DNA from: an uncultured Oscillospiraceae bacterium
Lineage (GTDB): Bacteria > Bacillota > Clostridia > Oscillospirales > Oscillospiraceae
Length of the DNA stretch: 16,147 nt
Reading direction: 5' to 3'
NCBI GenBank assembly: GCA_934615645.1
Contig: CAKTTR010000044.1
Location: 1 to 16,147, forward strand
In this document: piece after piece, positions 1-6,312 of the stretch
Position numbering within the stretch: position 1 is the first letter of the stretch
Layout: each line of letters starts with the position of its first letter
Notes under the pieces: model-generated
Seen by the model: the letters and a program-made list of their open reading frames with translations, nothing else
Database searches by the model: none
What the model was told of the DNA's origin: nothing
Made by a program: the position numbers and the translations under genes

Positions 1-2
1 AT

Positions 3-116
3 GACCGTCTCCGCAGCAGACTTCGCACCTATGAGGATGTGATTTCCCGCAACAATCTGTGGCATTTCTTTAGCGGAAACCGTGGCAAAAACCGCAACAG
101 GGACGATGCCCGCTGA
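3..116 (+). CDS. C-terminal end of an unidentified mobile-element protein (5' end outside window)
   Basis: The frame is open from the window edge to TGA at 114-116 and gives 37 residues rich in Arg and Asn, ending RNRDDAR. The strongly basic tail and its place just before small genes typical of Firmicutes conjugative elements fit a relaxase, mobilisation or plasmid-type replication protein, but no diagnostic motif is visible in so short a piece. A second reading frame (ATG 106-108 to TAA 199-201, 31 codons) overlaps its stop and is also open. I cannot say whether that is a real small gene or the effect of an old frameshift. Confidence 0.45.
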   Translation, partial: DRLRSRLRTYEDVISRNNLWHFFSGNRGKNRNRDDAR

Positions 117-152
117 TTCCCGTGTAGAGCTGGAAAAATCGCAGATTATCCA

Positions 153-266
153 ATGGGAGCGTTCGAATCGTACAGCGCATCATTTGGGCGCTCCCTATTA
201 AAAAATCAGCCCACTTTTACAGGTGATGAGCTAAGAAAAATTCGTAAAAAACAGGAGGATTTATGA
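153..266 (+). CDS. small hypothetical protein of 37 aa, mobile-element cargo
   Basis: This short frame begins ATG GGA GCG at 153 and ends TGA at 264-266, overlapping the next gene by ATGA. Its composition is protein-like, with a lysine/arginine-rich tail containing RKIRKKQEDL. No clear Shine-Dalgarno sits before the ATG, so expression may depend on coupling to the upstream gene. The ATGA overlap with the following gene is the best support for translation. Function unknown. It could instead be the tail of a longer gene broken by a frameshift around 110-150. Confidence 0.4.
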   Translation: MGAFESYSASFGRSLLKNQPTFTGDELRKIRKKQEDL

Positions 267-562
267 AAACAGGTCTTTCCAAGAAGCAGAAAGCAACCAA
301 CATCTATTTTAACGAAGCAGACAGCATGATTGAGGTCTGCACCTACAATACTGCACTCAAAAACAGGCTCACGGAGTACGCCGGGAAATATCCCTCCGAA
401 TGCCGACTGATCGACGATGACGGAAACGGTTGTCTGACCTTTGAAGTCAGCAAGGGGCGTTTCGGTTTTAAGCTGACCGCACCCTATGACGAGAAACGCC
501 GCAAGGCTGCCAGCGATCTGGCAAAGAAAAATACCGAAAGATTAAGGAGGAAAGCGCAATGA
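263..562 (+). CDS. hypothetical protein of 99 aa from a conjugative/integrative element
   Basis: The gene starts at ATG 263 with an excellent ribosome binding site (AGGAGG at 252-257) and overlaps both neighbours by four bases (ATGA at each end), as in a tight operon. The protein begins MKTGLSKKQKATNIYFN and ends in a very basic, probably helical tail (AKKNTERLRRKAQ). No enzymatic motif is visible. The look of the sequence matches small hypothetical proteins carried by Clostridia conjugative elements. That is recall of the family's appearance, not a search result. A nucleic-acid-associated accessory role is possible but unsupported. Confidence 0.75.
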   Translation: MKTGLSKKQKATNIYFNEADSMIEVCTYNTALKNRLTEYAGKYPSECRLIDDDGNGCLTFEVSKGRFGFKLTAPYDEKRRKAASDLAKKNTERLRRKAQ

Positions 563-804
563 AAATCCTGTCCTGTGCGTTCAACATGGATACCGCCTGC
601 GTGGAACTGAAAATGGCTGACGGAACGATGATCTCCATCGACTGCACCGCCGTAGAAAACGAGGTTGCCGACAATATGTATCAACGGTCAGAGCTGGACT
701 ATCTGATCTACAATGACCCGGTAGCGTATGCCGAGCTGATACTGCATGGCGATCCCGAAACCTATCTGAAAACTGTAACCGAATACAAGCCTTTGGATAG
801 CTGA
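559..804 (+). CDS. DUF6061-type small protein (81 aa)
   Basis: The start at ATG 559 overlaps the preceding stop (ATGA), so the two are translationally coupled. An AAGGAGG lies at 543-549 inside the upstream gene. The middle of the protein (RSELDYLIYNDPVAYAELIL) is acidic and aromatic and matches what I remember of DUF6061, a family of roughly 80-aa proteins on Firmicutes integrative elements. The function of that family is unknown. It is the last gene of this operon, and a hairpin terminator begins seven bases after its stop. Confidence 0.75.
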   Translation: MKILSCAFNMDTACVELKMADGTMISIDCTAVENEVADNMYQRSELDYLIYNDPVAYAELILHGDPETYLKTVTEYKPLDS

Positions 805-810
805 ATACAC

Positions 811-851
811 GCCGCCCGTAGGAGAAAAACTGCGGGTGGCTTCGTTTATTT
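811..851 (+). terminator. terminator after the mobile-element operon
   Basis: CCGCCCGTAG at 812-821 pairs with CTGCGGGTGG at 830-839: 10 bp including two G-U pairs, with an 8-base A-rich loop. It is followed by CTTCGTTTATTT. The downstream tract is only moderately T-rich, so efficiency is uncertain. Confidence 0.5.
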
Positions 852-878
852 AAGACATTAAAAAATACAAAATTATTA

Positions 879-906
879 TTTACTTTTTAGCAGATTATGC
901 TATAAT
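879..906 (+). promoter_or_regulatory. sigma-A type promoter driving the T-box leader
   Basis: TTTACT at 879-884, a 16-base spacer, and a perfect TATAAT at 901-906. TG at 898-899, one base before the -10, makes it an extended -10 promoter. It lies immediately upstream of the T-box leader, giving a predicted start near 913. Confidence 0.65.
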
Positions 907-912
907 AGATGG

Positions 913-1270
913 CGAATTAAATAAGACAAAGCGATGAAGAGTGACAGTAGGTATCTGAAAGTGTTACAGAGAGTCCCGAGAGCTGAGATGGGATGCATGG
1001 AAAGATATTCTGAGCAATCAGAGTTCTGGTAGCAGAATCGAATAAAGCCTTGGAGCTGCATACCGACTACACACATTTTGTGTGTTGAGACTATGATGGG
1101 AGCGCCCATTACAGCGCAAGGGTATCGATGTTTCATCCGTACTTTTTCAGCTATGAGAATGACTCAGGAAACATCCGTACTTGTAAAGGCTTGTGTCGTG
1201 AGGCATAGGCGAACTAAGGTGGTACCACGGGTTACTATATCCCGTCCTTGGAAACAGGGACGGGATTTTT
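913..1270 (+). promoter_or_regulatory. T-box riboswitch (tRNA-sensing leader with terminator)
   Basis: The leader has the standard T-box parts in order. Stem I elements are AGTA near 945, CAGAGAG near 966 and GCTGAGATGGG near 981. The T-box core is AAGGTGGTACCACG at 1216-1229, with the invariant TGGNACC. The intrinsic terminator is CCCGTCCTTG (1241-1250), a GAAA loop and CAGGGACGGG (1255-1264), then TTTTT. The antiterminator is visible: ACGGG at 1227-1231 can pair with CCCGT at 1241-1245 and so compete with the terminator. T-boxes bind uncharged tRNA and switch on amino-acid genes. The specifier lies near 1035-1043 (AGAATCGAATAA), but I cannot choose safely between ATC (Ile) and TCG (Ser). 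The downstream gene is only a stub. Confidence 0.9.
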
Positions 1271-1322
1271 GCGCTCAAAATCTTCCCATGTCCCAAAATA
1301 AAATTGAAAGGATGTATGATTT

Positions 1323-1406
1323 ATGAGCGAAAATGTATTAGTAGAAGCAAGGCTTACAAAGCTGGACTATGTAAAGGGTATTACAAATCCCTATCCAGAG
1401 CGTTAA
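1323..1406 (+). pseudogene. 27-codon stub of the T-box-controlled gene
   Basis: ATG at 1323 follows AAAGGA (1307-1312) with a 10-base spacer and encodes 27 residues beginning MSENVLVEARLTKLDYVKG, then TAA. A T-box normally controls an aminoacyl-tRNA synthetase or an amino-acid biosynthesis or transport gene, far longer than this. A terminator hairpin lies 20 bases beyond the stop, so nothing else is co-transcribed. I therefore read it as the 5' end of a gene truncated by rearrangement, but a genuine short peptide cannot be excluded. I do not recognise the parent protein. A second frame (ATG 1318) is also open for about 35 codons but looks less protein-like. Confidence 0.4.
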
Positions 1407-1425
1407 TGAAATACAGGACATGACA

Positions 1426-1459
1426 CCGGACAGGAACCTTTCTCCTGATCCGGTTTTTT
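1426..1459 (+). terminator. intrinsic terminator after the T-box stub
   Basis: CCGGA (1426-1430) pairs with TCCGG (1449-1453) and inner AGGA pairs with TCCT, followed by six T (1454-1459). It ends the T-box transcript. It also shows that the in-frame ATG at 1420 is not the start of the following gene, because that start would put the terminator inside the coding region. Confidence 0.75.
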
Positions 1460-1482
1460 CGTGCCCGGATTATGGAGGAAAA

Positions 1483-1992
1483 ATGAAAATCAGAGATTTC
1501 AAATACACGCCGGAGATCGTAGATTGCCGGTATTGTACCAAGTTTGTCCGAGGGCGCTGCAGAGCAAGCGGATGTCCCTGGCTATATGAACGTATTGAAG
1601 CCGGCGTAGCGGATTATCATGAAGCACTGGAAGAGACCTTTATGGAGAATGTCCACTTGCGTAGAAGAGTAAAGCTCGTATCTGCCTGTTCTAACTCTTT
1701 CTGGCTGGATGAGGGACATCAGCAGCGCTTTGCCGTGGCACAAGCAATCTTCGGTATCTATCGAAAGCGGAACACGCCTGCCTACTATGCCGCTATTTAT
1801 CTTCTCACTTCTGACGATTCGCTTTTTAGGAGGACGGCTGATTGCGTCAGGAAGAAGAAAATTGACTTCCAATTCGCAGATGTGCGTCATATGACTGCAG
1901 GACAGTACGCACTCTACAAAACTGCCAAGAGCTTATATAACGAATCCAGCGAAGTCAGCGTGGATGAGTTTGCTGATCCTATCGGTGGATGA
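1483..1992 (+). CDS. Cys-rich mobile-element-associated protein (169 aa), 3' end probably replaced
   Basis: I chose ATG 1483 because GGAGG (1474-1478) precedes it and because the terminator at 1426-1459 excludes the upstream in-frame ATG. The N-terminus carries a CxxC-x7-C-x4-C pattern (Cys15, Cys18, Cys26, Cys31) that could bind zinc. The middle has aromatic and basic stretches such as TPAYYAAIYLLTSDD. It resembles a family seen on Clostridia conjugative elements (from memory, function unknown). Those relatives, as I recall them, continue past the point where this one stops (DEFADPIGG). The same frame runs straight into an unrelated surface-protein tail after the TGA, so the native C-terminus seems lost at a recombination junction near 1970-1995. 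Confidence 0.6.
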   Translation: MKIRDFKYTPEIVDCRYCTKFVRGRCRASGCPWLYERIEAGVADYHEALEETFMENVHLRRRVKLVSACSNSFWLDEGHQQRFAVAQAIFGIYRKRNTPAYYAAIYLLTSDDSLFRRTADCVRKKKIDFQFADVRHMTAGQYALYKTAKSLYNESSEVSVDEFADPIGG

Positions 1993-2475
1993 AACCGTCC
2001 TTCCATCGACGGTACTCCCGCTGCCACCGCTATGTCTGTCACCGTTCCTACTGCTCTGCCTATGGCAATGAGTCAGGCCGGTGACGTAACTACTGCTGAC
2101 AGCTGCAAGATCGTCAACAACTCTTATGGCGCTGTCCGTGTGAAATCTGTTACTATCACCGCAGCAAACGGTTGGAAGCTCACTGCTTTTGGCGACAAGT
2201 CCACCCTTGCCGGTGAAAAGGTCGATTCCAACAAGCTGGGCTTTGCCATTTCTATCGGTGGCGGCAATCAGGTTGCTACAGATGCATCCAATGCTTCCTC
2301 TCAGCAGCTGATTGCTGCTCCCATTGATGGCTGCTATATGACCGGTATCGGTAACTCTTCCGGAAATACCGTTGCTGTTGAGTACGCCGCCATCGTCACC
2401 CCGCTGTCCAACGCTGTGACCAATGCCAACATTGCGAATGTTGTGTTCGTTATCGAGTGGGATACTGCAGCCTAA
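1993..2475 (+). pseudogene. C-terminal fragment of a secreted/surface protein, 5' end missing
   Basis: After the TGA at 1990-1992 the same frame stays open for 160 codons. The sequence is Ala/Thr/Val/Asn-rich and beta-like, with VTVPTALPM, TTADSCKIVNNSYG and, at the end, NIANVVFVIEWDTAA. It looks like the terminal domain of a repetitive surface protein of Clostridia (VTVP...KIVNNS...VTITAANGW pattern, recalled rather than searched). There is no signal peptide, and the first ATG (2032) has no Shine-Dalgarno, so it is probably not translated. Loss of its own 5' region by fusion to the preceding gene explains the layout. Confidence 0.55.
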
Positions 2476-2565
2476 TTAACCCCATATTCAAATCAATCTA
2501 TGGACATCTATTCTCTTTCAGAGATACAGAGAAAAACTATTCACGGTGCATTAGCAGGAAAGAAT

Positions 2566-2778
2566 TTATTTCTTTTCAAATAATGCAAGTAGTTGCGAGT
2601 AGGTTAATTCTTTATGAAAATAGTTCTTTTTATGTTCGGCGTAGTTTGATTTGTTTATATGGAACTGGTACTCAGTGCCACCTTTATGCTGAATTGAATA
2701 TCCAGGCATATTAGGAACATCATCGCTTTGAACTGTGAATATCACAATCTTATCTTTAAAAAAGATCCCATATTCAAA
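2566..2778 (-). pseudogene. C-terminal remnant of an unidentified gene
   Basis: On the minus strand the frame is open from 2778 to TAA at 2566-2568 (70 codons). It reads as real protein, ending with residues such as HKGGTEYQFHINKSNYAEHK and LTYSQLLALFEKK. A stop (TAG) and the terminator hairpin of the permease operon lie directly upstream. No promoter or ribosome binding site precedes the only internal ATG (2709), from which 47 aa would be made. It is best read as the tail of a gene cut away when the neighbouring operon was inserted. Family not recognised. The rest of 2476-2880 holds nothing I can name. Confidence 0.4.
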
Positions 2779-2783
2779 CTATT

Positions 2784-2823
2784 AAAATTGCCCTCACATA
2801 AGAAAAGTTCCATGTGAGGGCAA
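2784..2823 (-). terminator. terminator of the hydroxylase-permease operon
   Basis: TTGCCCTCACAT at 2788-2799 and ATGTGAGGGCAA at 2812-2823 form a perfect 12-bp stem with a 12-base loop. On the minus strand the hairpin is followed by TTTTAAT. It lies 57 bases past the permease stop and closes the operon. Confidence 0.75.
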
Positions 2824-2880
2824 CAACAGCAAGAGTGGGAGGACTTGGTCGTTTTAAAATTTGTTTAAATTCTTATTCAA

Positions 2881-4239
2881 TTAAGCCGACGTTTCAGCTG
2901 CAGCATTTTCATCTGAAATTCGATCTTCAGGTCTTCTTGGGCAAACCAAATTCAGAACCAGGCCGCCGATAGCTGCACCGGGGATACCGCTAAGCAGGGT
3001 CTGCAGCAGGAACGGCAGACCGCTGAGTGCCGTGGAGTTCAAACCGAAACCGACGCCAACGGCCAAGGTAACACCGATGATGGCCAGATTTCGCTGGGTG
3101 AACTTGACGCTGTGCAGGGTCTCAATGCCGGAGGTAATAACGCCACCGACAATAACCAGCATGACTGCGCCCAATACAGGATACGGGATCAGATTGATCA
3201 CCGCGCTGACTTTGGGGAAGAAGCTGATGACTACCAGCATAGCACCGGCAATAGCAATAACATAGCGGCTGGCAACGCCGGTAACGGCGATAACGCCCAG
3301 GCTGTTGCAGTAAGAGGTATTGGGCAGCGCATTAAACAGGGAAGAGAAGGCGCTTCCGCAGCCGTCGCAGATCATGCCGCTGCGAATCTCTTCTTCTGTA
3401 GCGTCCCGGCCTGTGGAAACAAATGCGGTGGTGGAAGAGATTCCGATAAACTCTGATATTGCTACTAAGTACAAGACCAATACGGATAGAATAACTGTTG
3501 GGTTGAATTCCAGACCATACTGCAGGGGCAGGGGAATGGAGAACCAACCGTAATCTGCCAGGGAGGAGAAATCAACCCAGCCCAGGAAGATGCACAGTAC
3601 ATAGCCGACCACCATACCGATGAAGATCGATGCAGCAGAGGCAAAACCTTTGAACACCCGGTTGAATACCAGAATCACTACCAGAGTGAAGGCAGCAACC
3701 AGAATATACTTCAGAGAACCAAATTCCTCAGTACCCATGACGCCATAACCGCCGCCGCAGTAGATAACTGTGGTAGCCAGCAGGCAAATGCCGCAGGTCA
3801 AAATGACACAACCAGTGACGATGGGCGGGAAGATTTTTTTTAGCTTCTTAAACAAGAAGGAACCTACCAACGCCTCGGCCAGGCCGCCGATGATAAAGGC
3901 GGTCATCAGAGACGCCATACCAAATTTTGCTGCCATAGCAACACCTGGCACAATAAAGGTGAAGTCAACACCCATGGAAATGGGCAGTTTCGCACCAACC
4001 TTACCAATGCCCAGACACTGTACAATCGTTGTAATGCCAGATGCGAACAGCGAACACTGGATCATATAAGTGGCTTCAACCGTATAGCCCATTGCGGCTA
4101 AACTGGCGCAGAAGGTAATGGGAACGCTAAGCAAACCGGCCAGCAGGGCCAATACGTGCTGGAAACCCAAAATCAGGCTTTTCCCTACCGGTGGCTTGTC
4201 GTCGACATGGTATAGATAACCGTCAGTAATTTTTGACAT
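2881..4239 (-). CDS. NCS2-family purine (xanthine/uracil-type) permease, 452 aa
   Basis: This is a polytopic inner-membrane protein of typical NCS2 length (about 450 aa, 14 membrane spans expected), which would import a purine or related base by cation symport. Family hallmarks are present: an acidic residue in the eighth span (SEFIGISSTTAF), DGCGSAF before the ninth, and the signature region PNTSYCNSLGVIAVTGVASR. In characterised xanthine carriers the signature reads QNNG; here the matching positions are N-S-L-G, so specificity may differ. The start at 4239 has GGGGGGAG six bases upstream. It is the last gene of the operon, 81 bases after the MocA-like gene and just before the terminator. 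Co-transcription with a xanthine dehydrogenase-type enzyme supports purine transport. Uracil or urate cannot be excluded. Confidence 0.88.
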   Translation of the reverse strand: MSKITDGYLYHVDDKPPVGKSLILGFQHVLALLAGLLSVPITFCASLAAMGYTVEATYMIQCSLFASGITTIVQCLGIGKVGAKLPISMGVDFTFIVPGVAMAAKFGMASLMTAFIIGGLAEALVGSFLFKKLKKIFPPIVTGCVILTCGICLLATTVIYCGGGYGVMGTEEFGSLKYILVAAFTLVVILVFNRVFKGFASAASIFIGMVVGYVLCIFLGWVDFSSLADYGWFSIPLPLQYGLEFNPTVILSVLVLYLVAISEFIGISSTTAFVSTGRDATEEEIRSGMICDGCGSAFSSLFNALPNTSYCNSLGVIAVTGVASRYVIAIAGAMLVVISFFPKVSAVINLIPYPVLGAVMLVIVGGVITSGIETLHSVKFTQRNLAIIGVTLAVGVGFGLNSTALSGLPFLLQTLLSGIPGAAIGGLVLNLVCPRRPEDRISDENAAAETSA

Positions 4240-4320
4240 AGTTTACTCCCCCCGTCCTTATTTTTATTTGTGTGTTCGTGTTGTACTCCCACTCCACTAT
4301 TACACGTTACTCACCAGCTG

Positions 4321-4971
4321 CTACCCAATTAGACGGCTGGACTGGGGATCGCGTGCAGCAATATAATCACATACCCGGAGATAATCAGCTGGAAAATCCA
4401 CATCGATCTGGCAGCCATTATCACGCACTGGAAGTTCCAAAATCTGTCCTTCGTAATTTTTCCACATGGCCCGCAGTCCTTGTCCTTCAAAAGACAGAAT
4501 ATCTCCAATGCAATCGTACCGGATCAAAGGCGGATGTTTACGATATCCGTCAACGGTTGGGAAAATCACCTTGTGTTGCGCAGATGTTGCATGCTGCAGC
4601 AGCTGTATATAGGTCTGCTGTGAGATTGCCGGCATGTCTCCCGGAACCAGAAAGAAACGATCACAAAGAGGCATTTCCTGTAGACCGCATTTAACGGACT
4701 CCAGCATCTGGGTTGTTTGGTACAAGGGGTTTTCAACAAAACACAACCGGTTTTGACGCTCCGGACGGCGAATAAGGCAACGCCGCACTTCTTCACCTCG
4801 ATGCCCTAAAACAACTACAACTTGATGAACACCTGATTCTAGTAACTGATCAACAGTAAACTCAATCATTGTTTTATTCTGTATTGTCATCAGCGGTTTG
4901 AAATCCTGCATTCTGGATGACATACCGGCTGCCAAGACCAATCCGTTTACAACATAGGGGTACGTGTTCAT
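4321..4971 (-). CDS. MocA/MobA-like molybdenum cofactor nucleotidyltransferase, 216 aa
   Basis: The protein has the GT-A nucleotidyltransferase fold signature at its N-terminus (LAAGMSSRMQDFK, residues 13-25; the usual pattern is LAAGxSxRMGxxK) and the metal-binding motif VPGDMP (109-114). Proteins of this type add CMP (MocA) or GMP (MobA) to molybdopterin. Hydroxylases of the xanthine dehydrogenase family in bacteria generally use the cytosine form, so MocA-like activity is the natural expectation. Its place between hydroxylase subunits and permease fits maturation of that enzyme. Ribosome binding site AAGGAGG lies seven bases before the ATG. The gap from the FAD-subunit gene is 29 bases. 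The Gly usually after RM is Gln here. Cytidylyl versus guanylyl choice cannot be read with certainty. Confidence 0.82.
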   Translation of the reverse strand: MNTYPYVVNGLVLAAGMSSRMQDFKPLMTIQNKTMIEFTVDQLLESGVHQVVVVLGHRGEEVRRCLIRRPERQNRLCFVENPLYQTTQMLESVKCGLQEMPLCDRFFLVPGDMPAISQQTYIQLLQHATSAQHKVIFPTVDGYRKHPPLIRYDCIGDILSFEGQGLRAMWKNYEGQILELPVRDNGCQIDVDFPADYLRVCDYIAARDPQSSRLIG

Positions 4972-5000
4972 AACACCGCCTCCTTACGCGAGTATTAGGG

Positions 5001-5843
5001 TCAGATACTGGTCTCTAACAGATTCACTGCTTTCCAAACCAAATTGCAGCAAACTTCCTTGCGGTATTCTTGTGTGGCACGTACATCATCGATAGGATTG
5101 ATATCCTGATTTACCGCATCATTCAGGGCGCCGCCGTAACAAATCCCCGCGTTCAGAACTTCTTCTGTATTGCTGCCGCGCAGAGGCTTCGGACCCACAG
5201 AACCGTAGGCAACCCTATAACCGGTTTGCGTGGAATGGATCACTGCGACGGAAGCAATACTGATGGTCAGGGCATTTCGGCCGCCCACTTTTTCATAGCT
5301 TCCGCTCCAACCGCCTTCTGGAATAGGGATTCGGATCTCGGTAATCAGACCGCCTTCCGGTAGCTTTGTTTTACGTGGACCTTCAAAAAATTCTTCTGCC
5401 GGAATCTCTACATCACCTTTCAGCGTTTTGCAAATAATCTTGGCTCCAGCAGCAACCAACGGAGGCACACTGTCTGCTGCCGGCGAAGCATTGCCCATAT
5501 TTCCAGCGATGCTGGCCCGGTGGCGGATCTGGATCGAACCGACACCCCGGCATGCCTGGGCCAAAGCCGGAAACAGCTTACAAACTATCGGGTCGTTTGC
5601 AATCTTGTCATGGGTAGCCAGTGCGCCAATACACAATACATTATCCTGATAAGAGATTTTGTTAGGCAGGTCCTGCATCTTCGTCAAATCGATCAGTACA
5701 GAAAATGCCGGGATTCCATCGCGCAGCACGGGCAGTACATCCGTACCGGCAAATAACCAGCGTGCTTCGGGATGGCTCTGCTTGAGTTCTAATGCATGCT
5801 GCACAGAGTTTGCTACATACAGTTCTTTTACGCCAACCTGCAT
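5001..5843 (-). CDS. xdhB: xanthine dehydrogenase family FAD-binding subunit, 280 aa
   Basis: This is the medium, CoxM/XdhB-type subunit that carries FAD and passes electrons from the 2Fe-2S subunit to NAD+ or another acceptor. Two flavin-binding motifs are visible: AGTDVLPVLRDG (residues 32-43; usual form AGGTDL) and SIAGNMGNASPAADS (111-125). The second glycine of the first motif is absent. I chose ATG 5843 because it lies one base after the stop of the 2Fe-2S gene (TAATATG) and has AGGGG nine bases upstream; an in-frame ATG at 5867 would lengthen it by eight residues. Length is normal for the family. The symbol follows E. coli usage; the true substrate is unproven. Confidence 0.9.
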   Translation of the reverse strand: MQVGVKELYVANSVQHALELKQSHPEARWLFAGTDVLPVLRDGIPAFSVLIDLTKMQDLPNKISYQDNVLCIGALATHDKIANDPIVCKLFPALAQACRGVGSIQIRHRASIAGNMGNASPAADSVPPLVAAGAKIICKTLKGDVEIPAEEFFEGPRKTKLPEGGLITEIRIPIPEGGWSGSYEKVGGRNALTISIASVAVIHSTQTGYRVAYGSVGPKPLRGSNTEEVLNAGICYGGALNDAVNQDINPIDDVRATQEYRKEVCCNLVWKAVNLLETSI

Positions 5844-5844
5844 A

Positions 5845-6312
5845 TTAAACGCCCCTTTCTGCAGCAATTTCTACTGCCTTATGGATTTTGACATAGCCGG
5901 TGCAGCGGCACAAATTGCCGGCCATTGCTTCGGTGATTTCCTCTGCGGTAGGATGTGGATTTTTCAACAGCAAGCTTTTTGCCGCCATGATCATACCGGG
6001 CGTGCAGTAGCCACACTGAACTGCGCCTGCATCCAGAAACGCCTGCTGAATCCCATCCAGTTCTCCGTTTCTTTCCAGTCCCTCAATGGTCACGATCTGG
6101 GTACCATCAGCTTGTACTGCCAGCATCAGGCAAGCATGGACGGCTTCCCCATCACACAGGATGGTACAAGCACCACATTCTCCCTGCCCGCAGGCTTCTT
6201 TGGTACCAGTCAGGTTAAAGCGATTGCGCAGCAGATCCAGCAAACGTTCCCCTGAGTCTACCTCTACGCTGACCGGTTCATTGTTGAGGATAAAAGAAAT
6301 CATATGTTTCAT
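5845..6312 (-). CDS. xdhC: xanthine dehydrogenase family 2Fe-2S subunit, 155 aa
   Basis: This is the small CoxS/XdhC-type subunit with two [2Fe-2S] clusters. All eight ligands are present: Cys41, Cys46, Cys49 and Cys61 in the plant-ferredoxin-like domain (CGQGECGACT), and Cys100, Cys103, Cys135 and Cys137 in the four-helix domain (CGYCTPG and GNLCRCTGY). It relays electrons from molybdenum to FAD. The ATG overlaps the stop of the molybdopterin-subunit gene (ATGA), so synthesis is probably coupled, which helps equal stoichiometry. Length matches the family (150-165 aa). A second ATG three codons in could be used. Symbol by analogy with E. coli xdhC. Confidence 0.93.
   Translation of the reverse strand: MKHMISFILNNEPVSVEVDSGERLLDLLRNRFNLTGTKEACGQGECGACTILCDGEAVHACLMLAVQADGTQIVTIEGLERNGELDGIQQAFLDAGAVQCGYCTPGMIMAAKSLLLKNPHPTAEEITEAMAGNLCRCTGYVKIHKAVEIAAERGV

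Noticed and set aside
155..195. GGGAGCG...CGCTCCC as a terminator
   Set aside because: The stem is only 7 bp with a 27-base loop, lies inside a plausible small ORF, and is followed by A-rich, not T-rich, sequence.
1420..1482. Start of the Cys-rich gene at ATG 1420
   Set aside because: It would place a strong intrinsic terminator inside the coding region, and ATG 1483 has a clear ribosome binding site.
2457..2714. 85-codon plus-strand frame after the surface-protein tail
   Set aside because: No ribosome binding site and irregular composition. The opposite strand carries a more protein-like frame over most of this interval.
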